Shown: positions 31,901 through 38,931, numbered from the stretch's first letter. The stretch is DNA of 44,199 nucleotides from a virus (IMGVR_UViG_3300010885_038652:1-44199); one strand, 5' to 3'. Translations and numbers: made by a program. Notes: a model not told the origin generated them from the letters alone.

Positions 31901-32052
31901 ATATGGAACGCGTCGGCAATCGCTTTATTAGCTTTTTCCGCGACCTCGTTAGCCCCGTCTTTAAGTTCGTCGGGGAGGTTGCTTACAGTTTCATTGAGCT
32001 TCTTAAATGAAGCGGCGTCTTTGGGATCTAACCCGAAAAGTATTTTGCTCAT
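28984..32052 (-). CDS. Tail tape measure protein
   Basis: 1022 residues; ATG at 32052 overlaps the upstream stop by 4 bases. The first 170 residues form a long coiled coil (KKQKELAAEEAKYEEEMSKA, then KRRQLAEEIGKRKNIFERNQ). A hydrophobic, membrane-like segment follows at about 240-270 (LGPVVIGLTAAVAGISAVFM). Long helical regions with periodic glycine/alanine follow, and a Gly-rich segment (GGGGGVVNIYISGD) lies near the end. Length, coiled coils, one hydrophobic span and position between chaperone-like and hub genes are diagnostic. It sets tail length and probably helps DNA cross the inner membrane. Its 5' third has AT-richer codons than the flanking genes. Confidence 0.85.
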   Translation of the reverse strand: MSKILFGLDPKDAASFKKLNETVSNLPDELKDGANEVAEKANKAIADAFHIGARITGNRLNASFKQAQAGFQETNDDFIKKQKELAAEEAKYEEEMSKASDEAAKERLTAEMSAKRRQLAEEIGKRKNIFERNQRKEMSAFMDRHRKDISRIEEQKKMIEAAHESAAKLWRTHFQDGGEAAGELMSSALTTNIEDISKGILGGAGKAFSFLGNKAAAKLESREAAGKGGGPINLLLSAATRLGPVVIGLTAAVAGISAVFMAAYGQVKEFNKTILDAAPAVDLFGGKVFEEGFKLGESLKEIRDAAIEFSEITKVSAQEALGLITSFNNSGVALSQLRSEFSKTGSATEAYTEMAMFANTYTRALGISIDELTTHTGTMFTKLGMGMDSIAEGFSSITAGAQLAGLNVKDFFTAVSQTTSGLALYNIRLDKTAEQLLGLMKIMDKDKAKELLESKEMGGKGIEERFKSGMLVGDRGQKLFQAAMKSQMENFTKDFGDKFTDTFKEFDIDKLGELTGKQFGSLQQAIIAEGERKGFNPEQVAMATQRMEKLRKVQQGASGGAMGMAKGMSGLSGLADVAMRITEGMSLVGAQNLDDMGFIARKNFEDLSGISGENFDQIASLINRYQGQYQDKSIPEILEMMAAGKLPMTEGDKKLFDELSKTKPKTMESIAQEQVTAMTSVNDTLKNLIAGLLEDLGSLVTDIFDGLSNWPVFRGAKERREEKLALKEEAKGAKDTAESFTAPIKALEEALKTETSKPANEQDISKIGAIQGTIDTMMRQKAEAEKKKEIAEKTLEGVGKGYSVANARAEALGVGSTQVTGKGVVDLALWGMGTAIGIGGKSEALRTEEQVLAETEAAKEAAIKKAADDAIAQRKQEKGQDKTNKTLEEIQKSAERTAAIQQLTAAYGGEAVTAALGNNPASVNALKALIGSNKGALGLASKAGIQLQDFIYRGDGTRGTINPISKRDEFFGAKPGGAIDKAINGGGGGVVNIYISGDEAKVYNVVKRVIQESGLRAPAGGR

Positions 32053-33281
32053 TTCAGGCTCTCCAAACTCGGCTTGCGGGCAGAAAGTTTGTCTTGCAAC
32101 GTAGTGCCCCCTGAATCTTTCCCGTATTCTTCAGGCATCTGCGTTGTACTAATCCAACCCGCTTTAATTTCCGACCCAACGACCTTGTCGTATAGGTGCG
32201 ATGCGATAGCCGAACTAGGACCGTCCGACTTTACGCTCTGGACACTTATGCCGAGTTCAGCCAACTGATCCGGCGTGTAGCCGACCAACGTGGTCGTGCC
32301 CGTCGTGCCCGAGACGTAATCCTCTTGGTTCCGAGCCGCTTGCAAGGCCGCTTCGTAGTCTGCCTTACGCTTCGCCACGTTCTCGTGGATACGGTTCAGG
32401 TACTCATCCACCACAAGGTCGTGGGCGTCCTTTTGGCCGTCAATGAAACGCCGCATCTGGTCGTCAAGCTCGTCGAAAGACCGAGCGGCTTGGATATGGT
32501 CCACGATGAACTCTTCGCCGCCAACCACGATCTTGACCTTGACCTTGCCATCCCAATCCTGCCCGTAAAGGACTTTGTTCAAGGTGTCCATGATATGCTT
32601 TTGGCGGTTGTCTTCCTCCCTAGCCTTCAACCGATCCAGCTCGCGTGACAGGTGCTGGGCACTCTTGCCGGATACTGCGCCGACCTGAGCCCTCGTGTGC
32701 TCCCAATGCCGCAGGTCCGAAAGGTATTCGTCCTCGGCGATATTGTACGCGACCCACATCCGACGAATATTATTATCGTCGGTCTGAAAAGCCTTGCGAC
32801 CCTGCAAACGCCACAACGCTCGAGAGTAATTCTCGTAGCAGTAAGATTCAGAAAGAAAAATCGCCCTATCCAAGCGACTCTGCAAAGCGTTGTAGACGTC
32901 GAACAAAGCGTTCAAGTGCTCAAGGCGCAAGCCCTTGAAGAAATCATTATATAAATGGTACGCCGCGTTCTTATCGTCGAATACGTCATAGCCGTCCACC
33001 ATCCAGAGGGACGACGACAGTATCCAACGCATCACGTCACCCTTTAACGTGATCGACTCGCAGCGCGCTCGCAACTGCGGTATCCGTTGAAGGGGCAACG
33101 TGCGAAAAGTAAGTACGCACCCGTTTAGGTGTACGGGTGCGTGTAAAAAGCCGTCCGTCAGCAGGCTTTCTACATCGTTGTAAAGAAACCTCCTGCGAAA
33201 CGACTCATCTACCCGTTGTTTGGCTAGATGGGCGCGGTACTCGTCATTCGGTTCTTCAGGATTGGACTCAATGTCATCCAC
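32049..33281 (-). CDS. Tail assembly chaperone-position protein 2 (410 aa)
   Basis: GTG start at 33281 overlaps the upstream gene by 8 bases. It contains an N-terminal helical region (RRRFLYNDVESLLTDGFLHA), a compact domain with LTFRTLPLQRIPQLRARCES, then long helices (SAQHLSRELDRLKAREEDNR and NRIHENVAKRKADYEAALQA). The C-terminus is low-complexity. By position directly before the tape measure it is the second tail assembly chaperone or a tape-measure partner. No slippery sequence is visible at the overlap, so it is read as a separate gene. Confidence 0.5.
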   Translation of the reverse strand: MDDIESNPEEPNDEYRAHLAKQRVDESFRRRFLYNDVESLLTDGFLHAPVHLNGCVLTFRTLPLQRIPQLRARCESITLKGDVMRWILSSSLWMVDGYDVFDDKNAAYHLYNDFFKGLRLEHLNALFDVYNALQSRLDRAIFLSESYCYENYSRALWRLQGRKAFQTDDNNIRRMWVAYNIAEDEYLSDLRHWEHTRAQVGAVSGKSAQHLSRELDRLKAREEDNRQKHIMDTLNKVLYGQDWDGKVKVKIVVGGEEFIVDHIQAARSFDELDDQMRRFIDGQKDAHDLVVDEYLNRIHENVAKRKADYEAALQAARNQEDYVSGTTGTTTLVGYTPDQLAELGISVQSVKSDGPSSAIASHLYDKVVGSEIKAGWISTTQMPEEYGKDSGGTTLQDKLSARKPSLESLK

Positions 33282-34167
33282 GCCGGAAGTTCGGATTCAA
33301 CTCACCCTTCGGTGAAGGGTTCAATTCAGCGCGCCCTTTGGGGGCCGAATCCTTACCCCGATTGCTCAATTCCTGCGGGGGCAATCTCATCGCAGACAGG
33401 TCATTCTCAGGCGGCACAGTTGTCTGCGGCGGCGGGGTCGAAGGTGCGGGCGGGCCAGGAGGCGGGGCCGTCTGCGGTATCACCGGCTCCCGCTTCACCG
33501 CCTCAGTACGCTGCGCCTGAATCTCGGCGCGCTGCGCGTTATCCGCGCTCTCCAAAAGGGAATCGGCCTTTAATATGGATTCGACCTGTTCCTTGAAAAT
33601 CGTGGGGTCACTTACCGTGCGCTTCTCGCGCTCAGCCTTGACCTCAATCAGACGATTCTCAAGGCGGGCGATCTCAATATCTAAGTCGTCAATCGACTTG
33701 CGAACGATATTGTCAGCCTCGTCCTGAAGTCGTTGCGTCAAATCACCGTAGGCTTCGAAGGCCAACGTCAAAGAAGTACGGGACCAATCGTTGCGGATCA
33801 TCTCGCGCAACGCAGAAGCCTTCGACACCTTAATCAGTGTCCCGTCCTCTAGAGTCTCGCCCGTGGCGAGGGTCTTCTCATGGCGCAAGTCCAAGTCGCC
33901 AATTTGAATAATCGCGTGAGCGATTACCTCGATACGAAAACGGTCGAAGTAATCCAAAGCGGCGGCGCGGGACATATTACCGTCCTCCGTCGCCTCGCCT
34001 TTATTCTCTTCGATGATCTCCGCAGCGTAGCGGTGAACGTGCGTTTCTTCAACAGGCAGCAAGGGCCTTATGGTGATGCTAAGGCCGTTGATCTGAAAGA
34101 TGTGCTCGTTCTTGCCGAACGTCTCAAGGGGAGCGAGGGCTTGCTTCAGATGCGAGAGTGAAATCAA
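33274..34167 (-). CDS. Tail assembly chaperone-position protein 1 (297 aa)
   Basis: TTG start at 34167 with GAAGGA 9 bases upstream. The N-terminal half (FQINGLSITIRPLLPVEETH, then YFDRFRIEVIAHAIIQIGDL) resembles the globular domain of tail chaperones that bind the tape measure. Residues 165-200 are a coiled coil (DIEIARLENRLIEVKAERE). The last 90 residues are proline-rich with two near-repeats of PKG..ELNP; a short hairpin in the DNA there reflects these codons. Located right after the tail tube gene, as such chaperones usually are. Confidence 0.55.
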   Translation of the reverse strand: MISLSHLKQALAPLETFGKNEHIFQINGLSITIRPLLPVEETHVHRYAAEIIEENKGEATEDGNMSRAAALDYFDRFRIEVIAHAIIQIGDLDLRHEKTLATGETLEDGTLIKVSKASALREMIRNDWSRTSLTLAFEAYGDLTQRLQDEADNIVRKSIDDLDIEIARLENRLIEVKAEREKRTVSDPTIFKEQVESILKADSLLESADNAQRAEIQAQRTEAVKREPVIPQTAPPPGPPAPSTPPPQTTVPPENDLSAMRLPPQELSNRGKDSAPKGRAELNPSPKGELNPNFRRG

Positions 34168-34185
34168 AGCAGTTAGTCCTTCGTA

Positions 34186-34971
34186 TTACCCAATTGCAGC
34201 GGGGTTCTGAATCCCTATAGTACCATTGCTGAGGATATCGTTGATGTTCGTGGTGGCACCAAACAACTGCCCGTACTGAATCGAGCCGTACTGACCGATG
34301 CTCGGGTCATTACCCGTCTGCATGAACTCACCATACACGCTAGAGAAGTCATGCACGTCGGTCGCCGAGAAATCGCCGCTCTCAGAAATCAAAGCCGCGT
34401 CCTTGCCGATGCTGGCCGACCACGACTCCCACCAGCAGGCTTCGTACATGGTCACGAGGATCCGGTGGGTGCCGTCCACGTCGCCATTCGGACCCCAAGA
34501 CTTGCCGTAAGCAAGGGGCTTCGTCGTGCTCGCGTTGCCGATTTCTTTATCGGCAATCACGCTGAACACGATCTGCTGAAGCACGTCGAACGGCCAACGA
34601 TGATGCCGTAAAGAACGCACGGGGCCGGAAACGCCGCCCGCATAGCCCGTAGACTGCCAGAGGTTGCTCAAATAGAGCAACGTGCGCTCGGTGTTGACCT
34701 TCATCGCCTCCGTCTTGCCCGGCACCAATTCGGCGATAATGTCGCCGAAGCCGATGCTTGTCACGGGTTCCGTAGTACGGCTGTCCGAAGGATTCAGCGT
34801 CCCAAGAACGCCGATTTGGTACAACTGACCAGAGTTTTCGCTACCGTAGGCAGGAGCGAGGACTCGAATCTTTTGGCTGACGACCGCACGGGTATTGGGC
34901 GAAGTACCGTACTTGTAGATGTAGGAAGTGCCCTGTGCGGGACCTTGGGGGCTCAAGTCGGAGTTTGCCAC
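34186..34971 (-). CDS. Major tail tube protein
   Basis: 261 residues from GTG 34971 with AGGAGA upstream. Beta-rich with few charges: QKIRVLAPAYGSENSGQLYQ, GVLGTLNPSDSRTTEPVTSI and a final DPSIGQYGSIQYGQLF segment. Size, composition and place as first gene of the tail operon (before chaperones and tape measure) fit a gp19-like myovirus tube protein. The tail sheath gene is not in this window. The C-terminal 25 residues look exposed (NGTIGIQNPAAIG). Confidence 0.7.
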   Translation of the reverse strand: MANSDLSPQGPAQGTSYIYKYGTSPNTRAVVSQKIRVLAPAYGSENSGQLYQIGVLGTLNPSDSRTTEPVTSIGFGDIIAELVPGKTEAMKVNTERTLLYLSNLWQSTGYAGGVSGPVRSLRHHRWPFDVLQQIVFSVIADKEIGNASTTKPLAYGKSWGPNGDVDGTHRILVTMYEACWWESWSASIGKDAALISESGDFSATDVHDFSSVYGEFMQTGNDPSIGQYGSIQYGQLFGATTNINDILSNGTIGIQNPAAIG

Positions 34972-35010
34972 GGAATATCTCCTGCGTAAGTGCTATACCG
35001 TTTGCGGGGT

Positions 35011-35016
35011 TATAAT
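35011..35016 (+). promoter_or_regulatory. Consensus -10 box, leaderless-type promoter
   Basis: A perfect TATAAT lies 12 bases before the ATG of the thermonuclease-like gene. Transcription would begin about 6 bases before the ATG, leaving no room for a Shine-Dalgarno, and none is present. No good -35 is found 16-18 bases upstream. It shares the short -10-to-ATG distance with the HAD gene promoter at 13252. Confidence 0.55.
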
Positions 35017-35028
35017 CGTTCTAACGCT

Positions 35029-35397
35029 ATGAGCAATCCGACACCTTACGTTTACCACGGCACCGTAATTTCTAACTACGATGGGGACACCCTCATCGCC
35101 GATTTAGACCTCGGCATGGGCGTCCGCATGAAGGCATCTTGCCGCTTGCTCGGACTCGACGCGCCCGAAATCAAAGGCAAGACCGCAAATGAAAAGGCCG
35201 CTGCCGTTGTAGCGAAACAACGACTAGCGGCCTTACTTGCTTCCGGCCCGCTCGTCTTTCACTCATGCGCCAAGCCCGACAAATACGGGCGGCTATTGGT
35301 GAGGATTTGGGCGGGGGATATATGCGTGAATAACGTCATGCTCGCCGAAGGGCACGCTATCCCTTACGACGGCGGCGCGAAAGAATCGGCTTTTTAG
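35029..35397 (+). CDS. Thermonuclease-family (SNase-like) nuclease
   Basis: 122 residues. The start at 35029 is chosen by the -10 box position and by homology; an in-frame codon at 34990 would lie upstream of the -10. The OB-fold nuclease signatures are present: VISNYDGDTLIADLDLGMG near the start, CRLLGLDAPEIKGK with the family's R...G.D.PE pattern, and KYGRLLVRIW with the catalytic-type arginine. The family cleaves DNA and RNA using calcium. No signal peptide is seen, so it probably acts in the cytoplasm, for example in host nucleic acid breakdown. It is the only + strand gene between two leftward operons. Confidence 0.85.
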   Translation: MSNPTPYVYHGTVISNYDGDTLIADLDLGMGVRMKASCRLLGLDAPEIKGKTANEKAAAVVAKQRLAALLASGPLVFHSCAKPDKYGRLLVRIWAGDICVNNVMLAEGHAIPYDGGAKESAF

Positions 35398-35612
35398 ACG
35401 GCGGGCTTCGGGGCCTTCGCCGGCTTCGCAGCCTTGCGAATCTCGCCAACGCTCTTCTTGAGCGAAGCGAGGGCCTTCTGGCTCTCCGTCGCCGACTTAC
35501 GGAGACGAGTACCCGGCGTGCCGGTCTTGCCGCCGTCGAACTTCTCCGCATCTTCCTTCGCGGCGTTCAGGGTCGCAATCACTGAATCAAGCTGCTCAAC
35601 AAAAGTCGCCAT
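35394..35612 (-). CDS. Histone H1/Hc1-like small basic protein
   Basis: 72 residues; GGAG precedes the ATG by 6 bases. An N-terminal helix (FVEQLDSVIATLNAAKEDAE) leads to KFDGGKTGTPGTRLRKSATE, SQKALASLKKSVGEIRKAA and a tail of AKPAKAPKPAV. The G...GTR.RK...L..L.K..RK layout is that of bacterial histone H1/Hc1-like proteins, which bind and condense DNA non-specifically. It could package or protect phage DNA. It has its own promoter and converges on the nuclease gene with a 4-base overlap. Confidence 0.7.
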   Translation of the reverse strand: MATFVEQLDSVIATLNAAKEDAEKFDGGKTGTPGTRLRKSATESQKALASLKKSVGEIRKAAKPAKAPKPAV

Positions 35613-35669
35613 GATCTACTCCATAGGTTAGAGGAACAACCCGATCACCCGATCAGGTAAGTACGCCCA

Positions 35670-35698
35670 AAAATATACCCGAGGGCAAAGTTTTTCAA
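35670..35698 (-). promoter_or_regulatory. Promoter for the histone-like gene
   Basis: On the minus strand TTGAAA (35693-35698), a 17-base spacer and TATTTT (35670-35675) form a sigma70-type pair; TATATT at 35672-35677 gives a 15-base spacer. The predicted leader of about 50 bases contains a GATCGGGT direct repeat near 35644-35658 that could bind a regulator. The 118-base gap around it holds no other gene. Confidence 0.55.
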
Positions 35699-35730
35699 CC
35701 CCTCGAAGATTATTACCCCAATCAGGCCAA

Positions 35731-36225
35731 TCAAACATCTTCAGGGTCCTCACTCTGCATTCGTTCCAGCACTAACAAACGATATACCACGCGGTCAACC
35801 CAATCCGTCATGCGCTCATTCGGCAAACGAGGCACGACCGATTCCGCACGGCCAAACGACTCAAGGGCTTCGGCCAACTGCGCCGTGAACGCGACTTCGT
35901 CGATGGGCACTTTGGGGTCATACCCTGATACCTCGCGGCACACGCTCAGGATTCTTTCGACGCCCTTCAACTTCGCCATATCCATTACAAGCGAAGGCAT
36001 GGCGTTTCTCAGCCCCACGATGAGAAGCATCAGGGCTTCGGATTGATCCGGCTCCAATAGCCGCGTGACTCGAAACAAAGGCACGTCTTTCGCCGTGACC
36101 ATGTACCTCCGCGACCCGTTGTTCTCCTTCGGGTTCGGGGACGTAACCCACTCACCTTCGGGCAGTTTCTTCATCAACTGCCAAAGGTTAGCGAGGTACG
36201 GGGGAACGGTGAGCAGACGGGCCAT
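35731..36225 (-). CDS. Hypothetical protein (164 aa)
   Basis: The ATG follows the upstream TAA with no gap (TAAATG). A mixed alpha/beta protein: LPEGEWVTSPNPKENNGSRR near the start, a helical centre (PDQSEALMLLIVGLRNAMPS) and a C-terminal helix (MTDWVDRVVYRLLVLERMQS). No cysteine pair, membrane span or known motif. It ends the operon before the promoter region of the histone-like gene. Confidence 0.6.
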   Translation of the reverse strand: MARLLTVPPYLANLWQLMKKLPEGEWVTSPNPKENNGSRRYMVTAKDVPLFRVTRLLEPDQSEALMLLIVGLRNAMPSLVMDMAKLKGVERILSVCREVSGYDPKVPIDEVAFTAQLAEALESFGRAESVVPRLPNERMTDWVDRVVYRLLVLERMQSEDPEDV

Positions 36226-36351
36226 TTACTTCGACGTAATCGGACGGATCGGCTTCGGACGCTTGATCTTCACCACCACAATCTCACGACCCGTCTTGCG
36301 ATCTTCGATCATACGAGTCTCAACGGCCTGTTTCGTCGTGCCCAACTTCAA
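36226..36351 (-). CDS. Small basic protein (41 aa)
   Basis: A TTG at 36351 with AGGG upstream opens a 41-codon frame that fills an otherwise empty interval. The product is strongly basic, with a repeat-like end (EIVVVKIKRPKPIRPITSK). It overlaps the previous gene by 32 bases, and its TAA touches the next ATG. TTG 36345 is an alternative start. Translation is likely from coupling and charge pattern but not certain. Function unknown, perhaps nucleic-acid binding. Confidence 0.45.
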   Translation of the reverse strand: MKLGTTKQAVETRMIEDRKTGREIVVVKIKRPKPIRPITSK

Positions 36352-36508
36352 TTAACCCTAACGCCTGTTCGACTTCAACCGGAGTAAGGACCACCCCCGC
36401 CCCGTTTTCGTCAAGTACCATGACGATTTCCCAACTACCCTCATGCACGGCGAATACGGTCAAAGCCGAACTACCGCGATAGATAGTCACCGTCGCATCA
36501 TTCATCAT
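36320..36508 (-). CDS. Hypothetical protein (62 aa)
   Basis: The tandem ATG ATG at 36508/36505 is chosen over an ATG at 36559 because it overlaps the upstream stop by a few bases instead of 62. A compact beta-rich protein: TVTIYRGSSALTVFAVHEGS, then WEIVMVLDENGAGVVLTPVE. The C-terminus is a helix (EVEQALGLIEVGHDETGR). No family recognised. Confidence 0.5.
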   Translation of the reverse strand: MMNDATVTIYRGSSALTVFAVHEGSWEIVMVLDENGAGVVLTPVEVEQALGLIEVGHDETGR

Positions 36509-36764
36509 TTCCGTCGTCTTCATCCACGTCGCATTCTGGGCATTCATCTTCGAGATCAAACTTGTCTAGCACGCGAACTTCGACGGCGTTATGGAATAAC
36601 GTCGCATAGTCACCCGCAATTCTAGCCGCGAAAGGTTCGCCACTTTCATTGAAAAGCGAAACTAGATTCTCAAATATAACAGAAAGATTGTCCGGAACAC
36701 CTTTGTCAAGGTGTGAGTGCAGGTTCTCGACCGCATACGCCAACGATTTGATTTGATTCTGCAT
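36498..36764 (-). CDS. Hypothetical acidic protein (88 aa)
   Basis: ATG at 36764 has GAAGGG 3-4 bases upstream; an in-frame GTG at 36785 is possible. A helical N-terminal part (IKSLAYAVENLHSHLDKGVP, then NLSVIFENLVSLFNESGEPF) is followed by an acidic tail with a CPEC pair in DLEDECPECDVDEDDGNDE. The tail could be a metal-binding or partner-binding element. No family recognised. The 5' end overlaps the upstream gene by 59 bases. Confidence 0.5.
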   Translation of the reverse strand: MQNQIKSLAYAVENLHSHLDKGVPDNLSVIFENLVSLFNESGEPFAARIAGDYATLFHNAVEVRVLDKFDLEDECPECDVDEDDGNDE

Positions 36765-37137
36765 GTGCCCTTCTTTCTTGCTCACTCAGGGGACAGCGGT
36801 GTGCCGCTTCCGACAGGATAGAATCTACCCCATAGTGCGATAAGTCGCCTAAAGGCATACCGCATAAGCCCGTGTCCCCTATCCACGGGCACGAAAAACA
36901 TTCGTTGCAAGGCAATGCCCTGCGGACAGGCTTCTCCGTAGAAATCAGGTCTAGGACCGTCAGCCTTAGCCCCGACTTCTCCAAATAGTCCGTGAGATAG
37001 TCCATTTCCTCGTCGGACAAGAAAAGCGTGTGAAAGGAGTCCACGGAACCGTGATGCACCAACCACGGGTTCTCCCCAGGTTGAAGTGCAATCGGGACCG
37101 ACCCGCTAACCTGAACCCGCCTTACTTGGCGTACCAC
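36706..37137 (-). CDS. Cysteine-cluster protein (143 aa)
   Basis: GTG 37137 start, with other start codons further in (TTG at WLVHH). The central part, SFHTLFLSDEEMDYLTDYLE then TVLDLISTEKPVRRALPCNE, leads to a cysteine/histidine cluster (CNECFSC, GLCG and HRCPL), which may bind a metal. The last 20 or more residues are encoded in another frame of the next gene over 59 bases, a long overlap even for this genome. A competing frame at 36782-37066 is judged a shadow. Function unknown. Confidence 0.5.
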   Translation of the reverse strand: MVRQVRRVQVSGSVPIALQPGENPWLVHHGSVDSFHTLFLSDEEMDYLTDYLEKSGLRLTVLDLISTEKPVRRALPCNECFSCPWIGDTGLCGMPLGDLSHYGVDSILSEAAHRCPLSEQERRAHAESNQIVGVCGREPALTP

Positions 37138-37406
37138 GCCAACAAAGCCTTGTGCTCTTTTTCGGGGTAGTCCTCACCACCATTGCAGATCACGAACGGA
37201 CCCTTCTCTGGCGGGGACAAAAAGCCAAACAACTTGACCGTCCGGCCCGACCCGTCAACCCAATTCGAATCGGTGAACCGCATCCCGCAAATCGCTAAAG
37301 CGCGCTGCGCCGGAACCACCTTGCTCTCGGGGACCAAGATATTCAGGTGACTGCCACGCGAGGGGTTTTCGACCTCCCGCACGACGTTCTCGAAAAACAT
37401 ATTCAT
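37122..37406 (-). CDS. Hypothetical protein (94 aa)
   Basis: ATG at 37406 makes an ATGA overlap with the upstream stop; longer versions to 37433 lack a good start. Mixed alpha/beta: SHLNILVPESKVVPAQRALA, then GMRFTDSNWVDGSGRTVKLF and PFVICNGGEDYPEKEHKALL. No recognised domain or metal motif. Confidence 0.55.
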   Translation of the reverse strand: MNMFFENVVREVENPSRGSHLNILVPESKVVPAQRALAICGMRFTDSNWVDGSGRTVKLFGFLSPPEKGPFVICNGGEDYPEKEHKALLAWYAK

Positions 37407-38137
37407 TCCGCAACCCCCGTCCTGACGACCCAACCAAACTGACGTTCGGGGATGCTCGCTACCGGAATCACCACGAAGGGCAAGGTTCCGGCTTGCTCGA
37501 ACCGATTTCTGAGCACGCCCTCAAAATAAGAAACGGCAGATTCGACGGGACTGAAGTCCTCAAGCAAGTCGTCCGGACCAAACACCGTCATCAACCATCG
37601 AATGTCCGAGTGACCCGTAGAACGCTTGTAGACGCCCGCGCTCACCCCCAACCTTCGCTCTAGTTCAGCCTGAATCGCGGGGGCCAAACTGCGTCGGCCC
37701 TGCGTCGTGGCGAAAGATAGCCAAGAGAAATACCGCGCCCTATCCGGAGGCAGGTCGGCCAAAATCGAAGCGGGTGGAGCCTCAACCACCATTGGCTCAG
37801 GTATCTCACCCGCAACGTAGCCCTGCACGCTGACGGGCAGGTTCGCAGGTTGCGAAAGGGCAAGTGCCGTCTGCTCGGCTGAATCGCGGGCAATCTGAAA
37901 TCGACCCTCGATTTCCCGCGAAGCCCGCTCCAACATCAGCCCCACCAGAATCGGATTCAACGAATCCGTGACGACGGATATGGCGGGACGAAAGCCCTCT
38001 ACGGGCAACGGCTCGTTCGCATCACGAAACTCAGGCACGTCACCGTCAATCGACGCACGTTCGGCAATCGCCGCTCGAAACATCGGGTTCGCGTTGTGCG
38101 TGCTCAGATTAATCTTGGGGAAAGTGTAGTCCTTCAT
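37403..38137 (-). CDS. Hypothetical protein (244 aa)
   Basis: ATG at 38137 overlaps the upstream stop by 4 bases. The N-terminal 110 residues are extended (KINLSTHNANPMFRAAIAER, then PLPVEGFRPAISVVTDSLNP). After an alanine- and proline-rich linker, the C-terminal 110 residues (RYFSWLSFATTQGRRSLAPA, then RSTGHSDIRWLMTVFGPDDL and FEGVLRNRFEQAGTLPFVVI) form a helical-beta domain. No enzyme motif or known family. It follows the SWIM-domain gene, which may be its partner. Confidence 0.55.
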   Translation of the reverse strand: MKDYTFPKINLSTHNANPMFRAAIAERASIDGDVPEFRDANEPLPVEGFRPAISVVTDSLNPILVGLMLERASREIEGRFQIARDSAEQTALALSQPANLPVSVQGYVAGEIPEPMVVEAPPASILADLPPDRARYFSWLSFATTQGRRSLAPAIQAELERRLGVSAGVYKRSTGHSDIRWLMTVFGPDDLLEDFSPVESAVSYFEGVLRNRFEQAGTLPFVVIPVASIPERQFGWVVRTGVAE

Positions 38138-38931
38138 GATCCCTTGTTACCACCACCTAGTACCACCTTAGCCCCCACCTTGATTACACGCTCGGGGACC
38201 GCCCAAGGGTCAGGTTGCTCCGGTTGAGCCGATGGGGGAGTACCGCCGCCGATCATAATGCCACCGCTCGGCATCCTCGTATTCTGCGAAGGGGGCAGAA
38301 ACGGAGCCGGACGAGAATGAGCCACGGGCACGGGGGGCACAGGCTCAGGGGCACGGGCAAGTTTCGCGGCAATGTCCTGAACGTGCTTGCAGGATTTCTT
38401 GAAGGTGAAAGCCTTACACGAGCAAGACCACTTATTATCCGTCGTGCGCGTGACCTCGTATGTATCCCCCGCGTCACCCCGCACGTTCCAACGATCCGCA
38501 ATCTGCGGCTCGGGAGGCGCAATTACAGGCTCAGGGATAACGGGCTCGGGTTCAGGGACGACTACGGGTTCGGGGGCCTTCACGAATCCGGTAGGGGCCA
38601 GACCGACGAGTTCACGCGCCGCGTCTAAGACCTCTACGGGCGAAGCCACGGACCAATCGCCCTTGCGCTCGCTGATTTCTAACGCCAACGCCCGCTGAAT
38701 CATATCCTTGAAATCAGGTAGCCCTGACCCCAAGCCCTCGGGCGCGAAGTTGGGATTGCGTAGCAGGATTTCTTCCTGCGTCAGCATCCTCGACATCCAA
38801 AGGGATTGACCCGTGCGCGAGTTCTTGCAGCCCGAATTCTGGCAGGCAGCGCAAAAAGTCTGCTTAAACTGCTCGGGCGGCATCTTTTGATGGTCGCCCG
38901 AATAGCATTGGTTGAAAAGGTCAGCCAACAT
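38134..38931 (-). CDS. SWIM zinc-finger protein
   Basis: 265 residues. An N-terminal C27xxC30....C35 cluster (CAACQNSGCKNS) comes first. A Pro/Glu/Val-rich linker at 110-142 (EPVVVPEPEPVIPEPVIAPP) separates it from a SWIM motif, C170-x-C172-x8-C181-x-H183 (WSCSCKAFTFKKSCKHVQ). SWIM domains bind zinc and take part in protein-protein or protein-DNA contacts. A Pro/Gly-rich C-terminal tail ends in KVVLGGGNKGS. No catalytic domain is attached, so it may be an adaptor. It overlaps the thymidine kinase gene by 11 bases. Confidence 0.75.
   Translation of the reverse strand: MLADLFNQCYSGDHQKMPPEQFKQTFCAACQNSGCKNSRTGQSLWMSRMLTQEEILLRNPNFAPEGLGSGLPDFKDMIQRALALEISERKGDWSVASPVEVLDAARELVGLAPTGFVKAPEPVVVPEPEPVIPEPVIAPPEPQIADRWNVRGDAGDTYEVTRTTDNKWSCSCKAFTFKKSCKHVQDIAAKLARAPEPVPPVPVAHSRPAPFLPPSQNTRMPSGGIMIGGGTPPSAQPEQPDPWAVPERVIKVGAKVVLGGGNKGS

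Noticed and set aside
33297-33317. Short hairpin (ACCCTTC/GAAGGGT) near the end of the first chaperone gene as a frameshift signal
   Set aside because: It lies upstream of the overlap rather than downstream of a slippery site, no slippery heptamer is visible, and it is explained by the repeated PKG/ELNP codons.
36782-37066. 94-codon minus-strand frame overlapping the cysteine-cluster gene
   Set aside because: The alternative frame (36706-37137) has coherent cysteine motifs and more natural composition; this one looks like its shadow.
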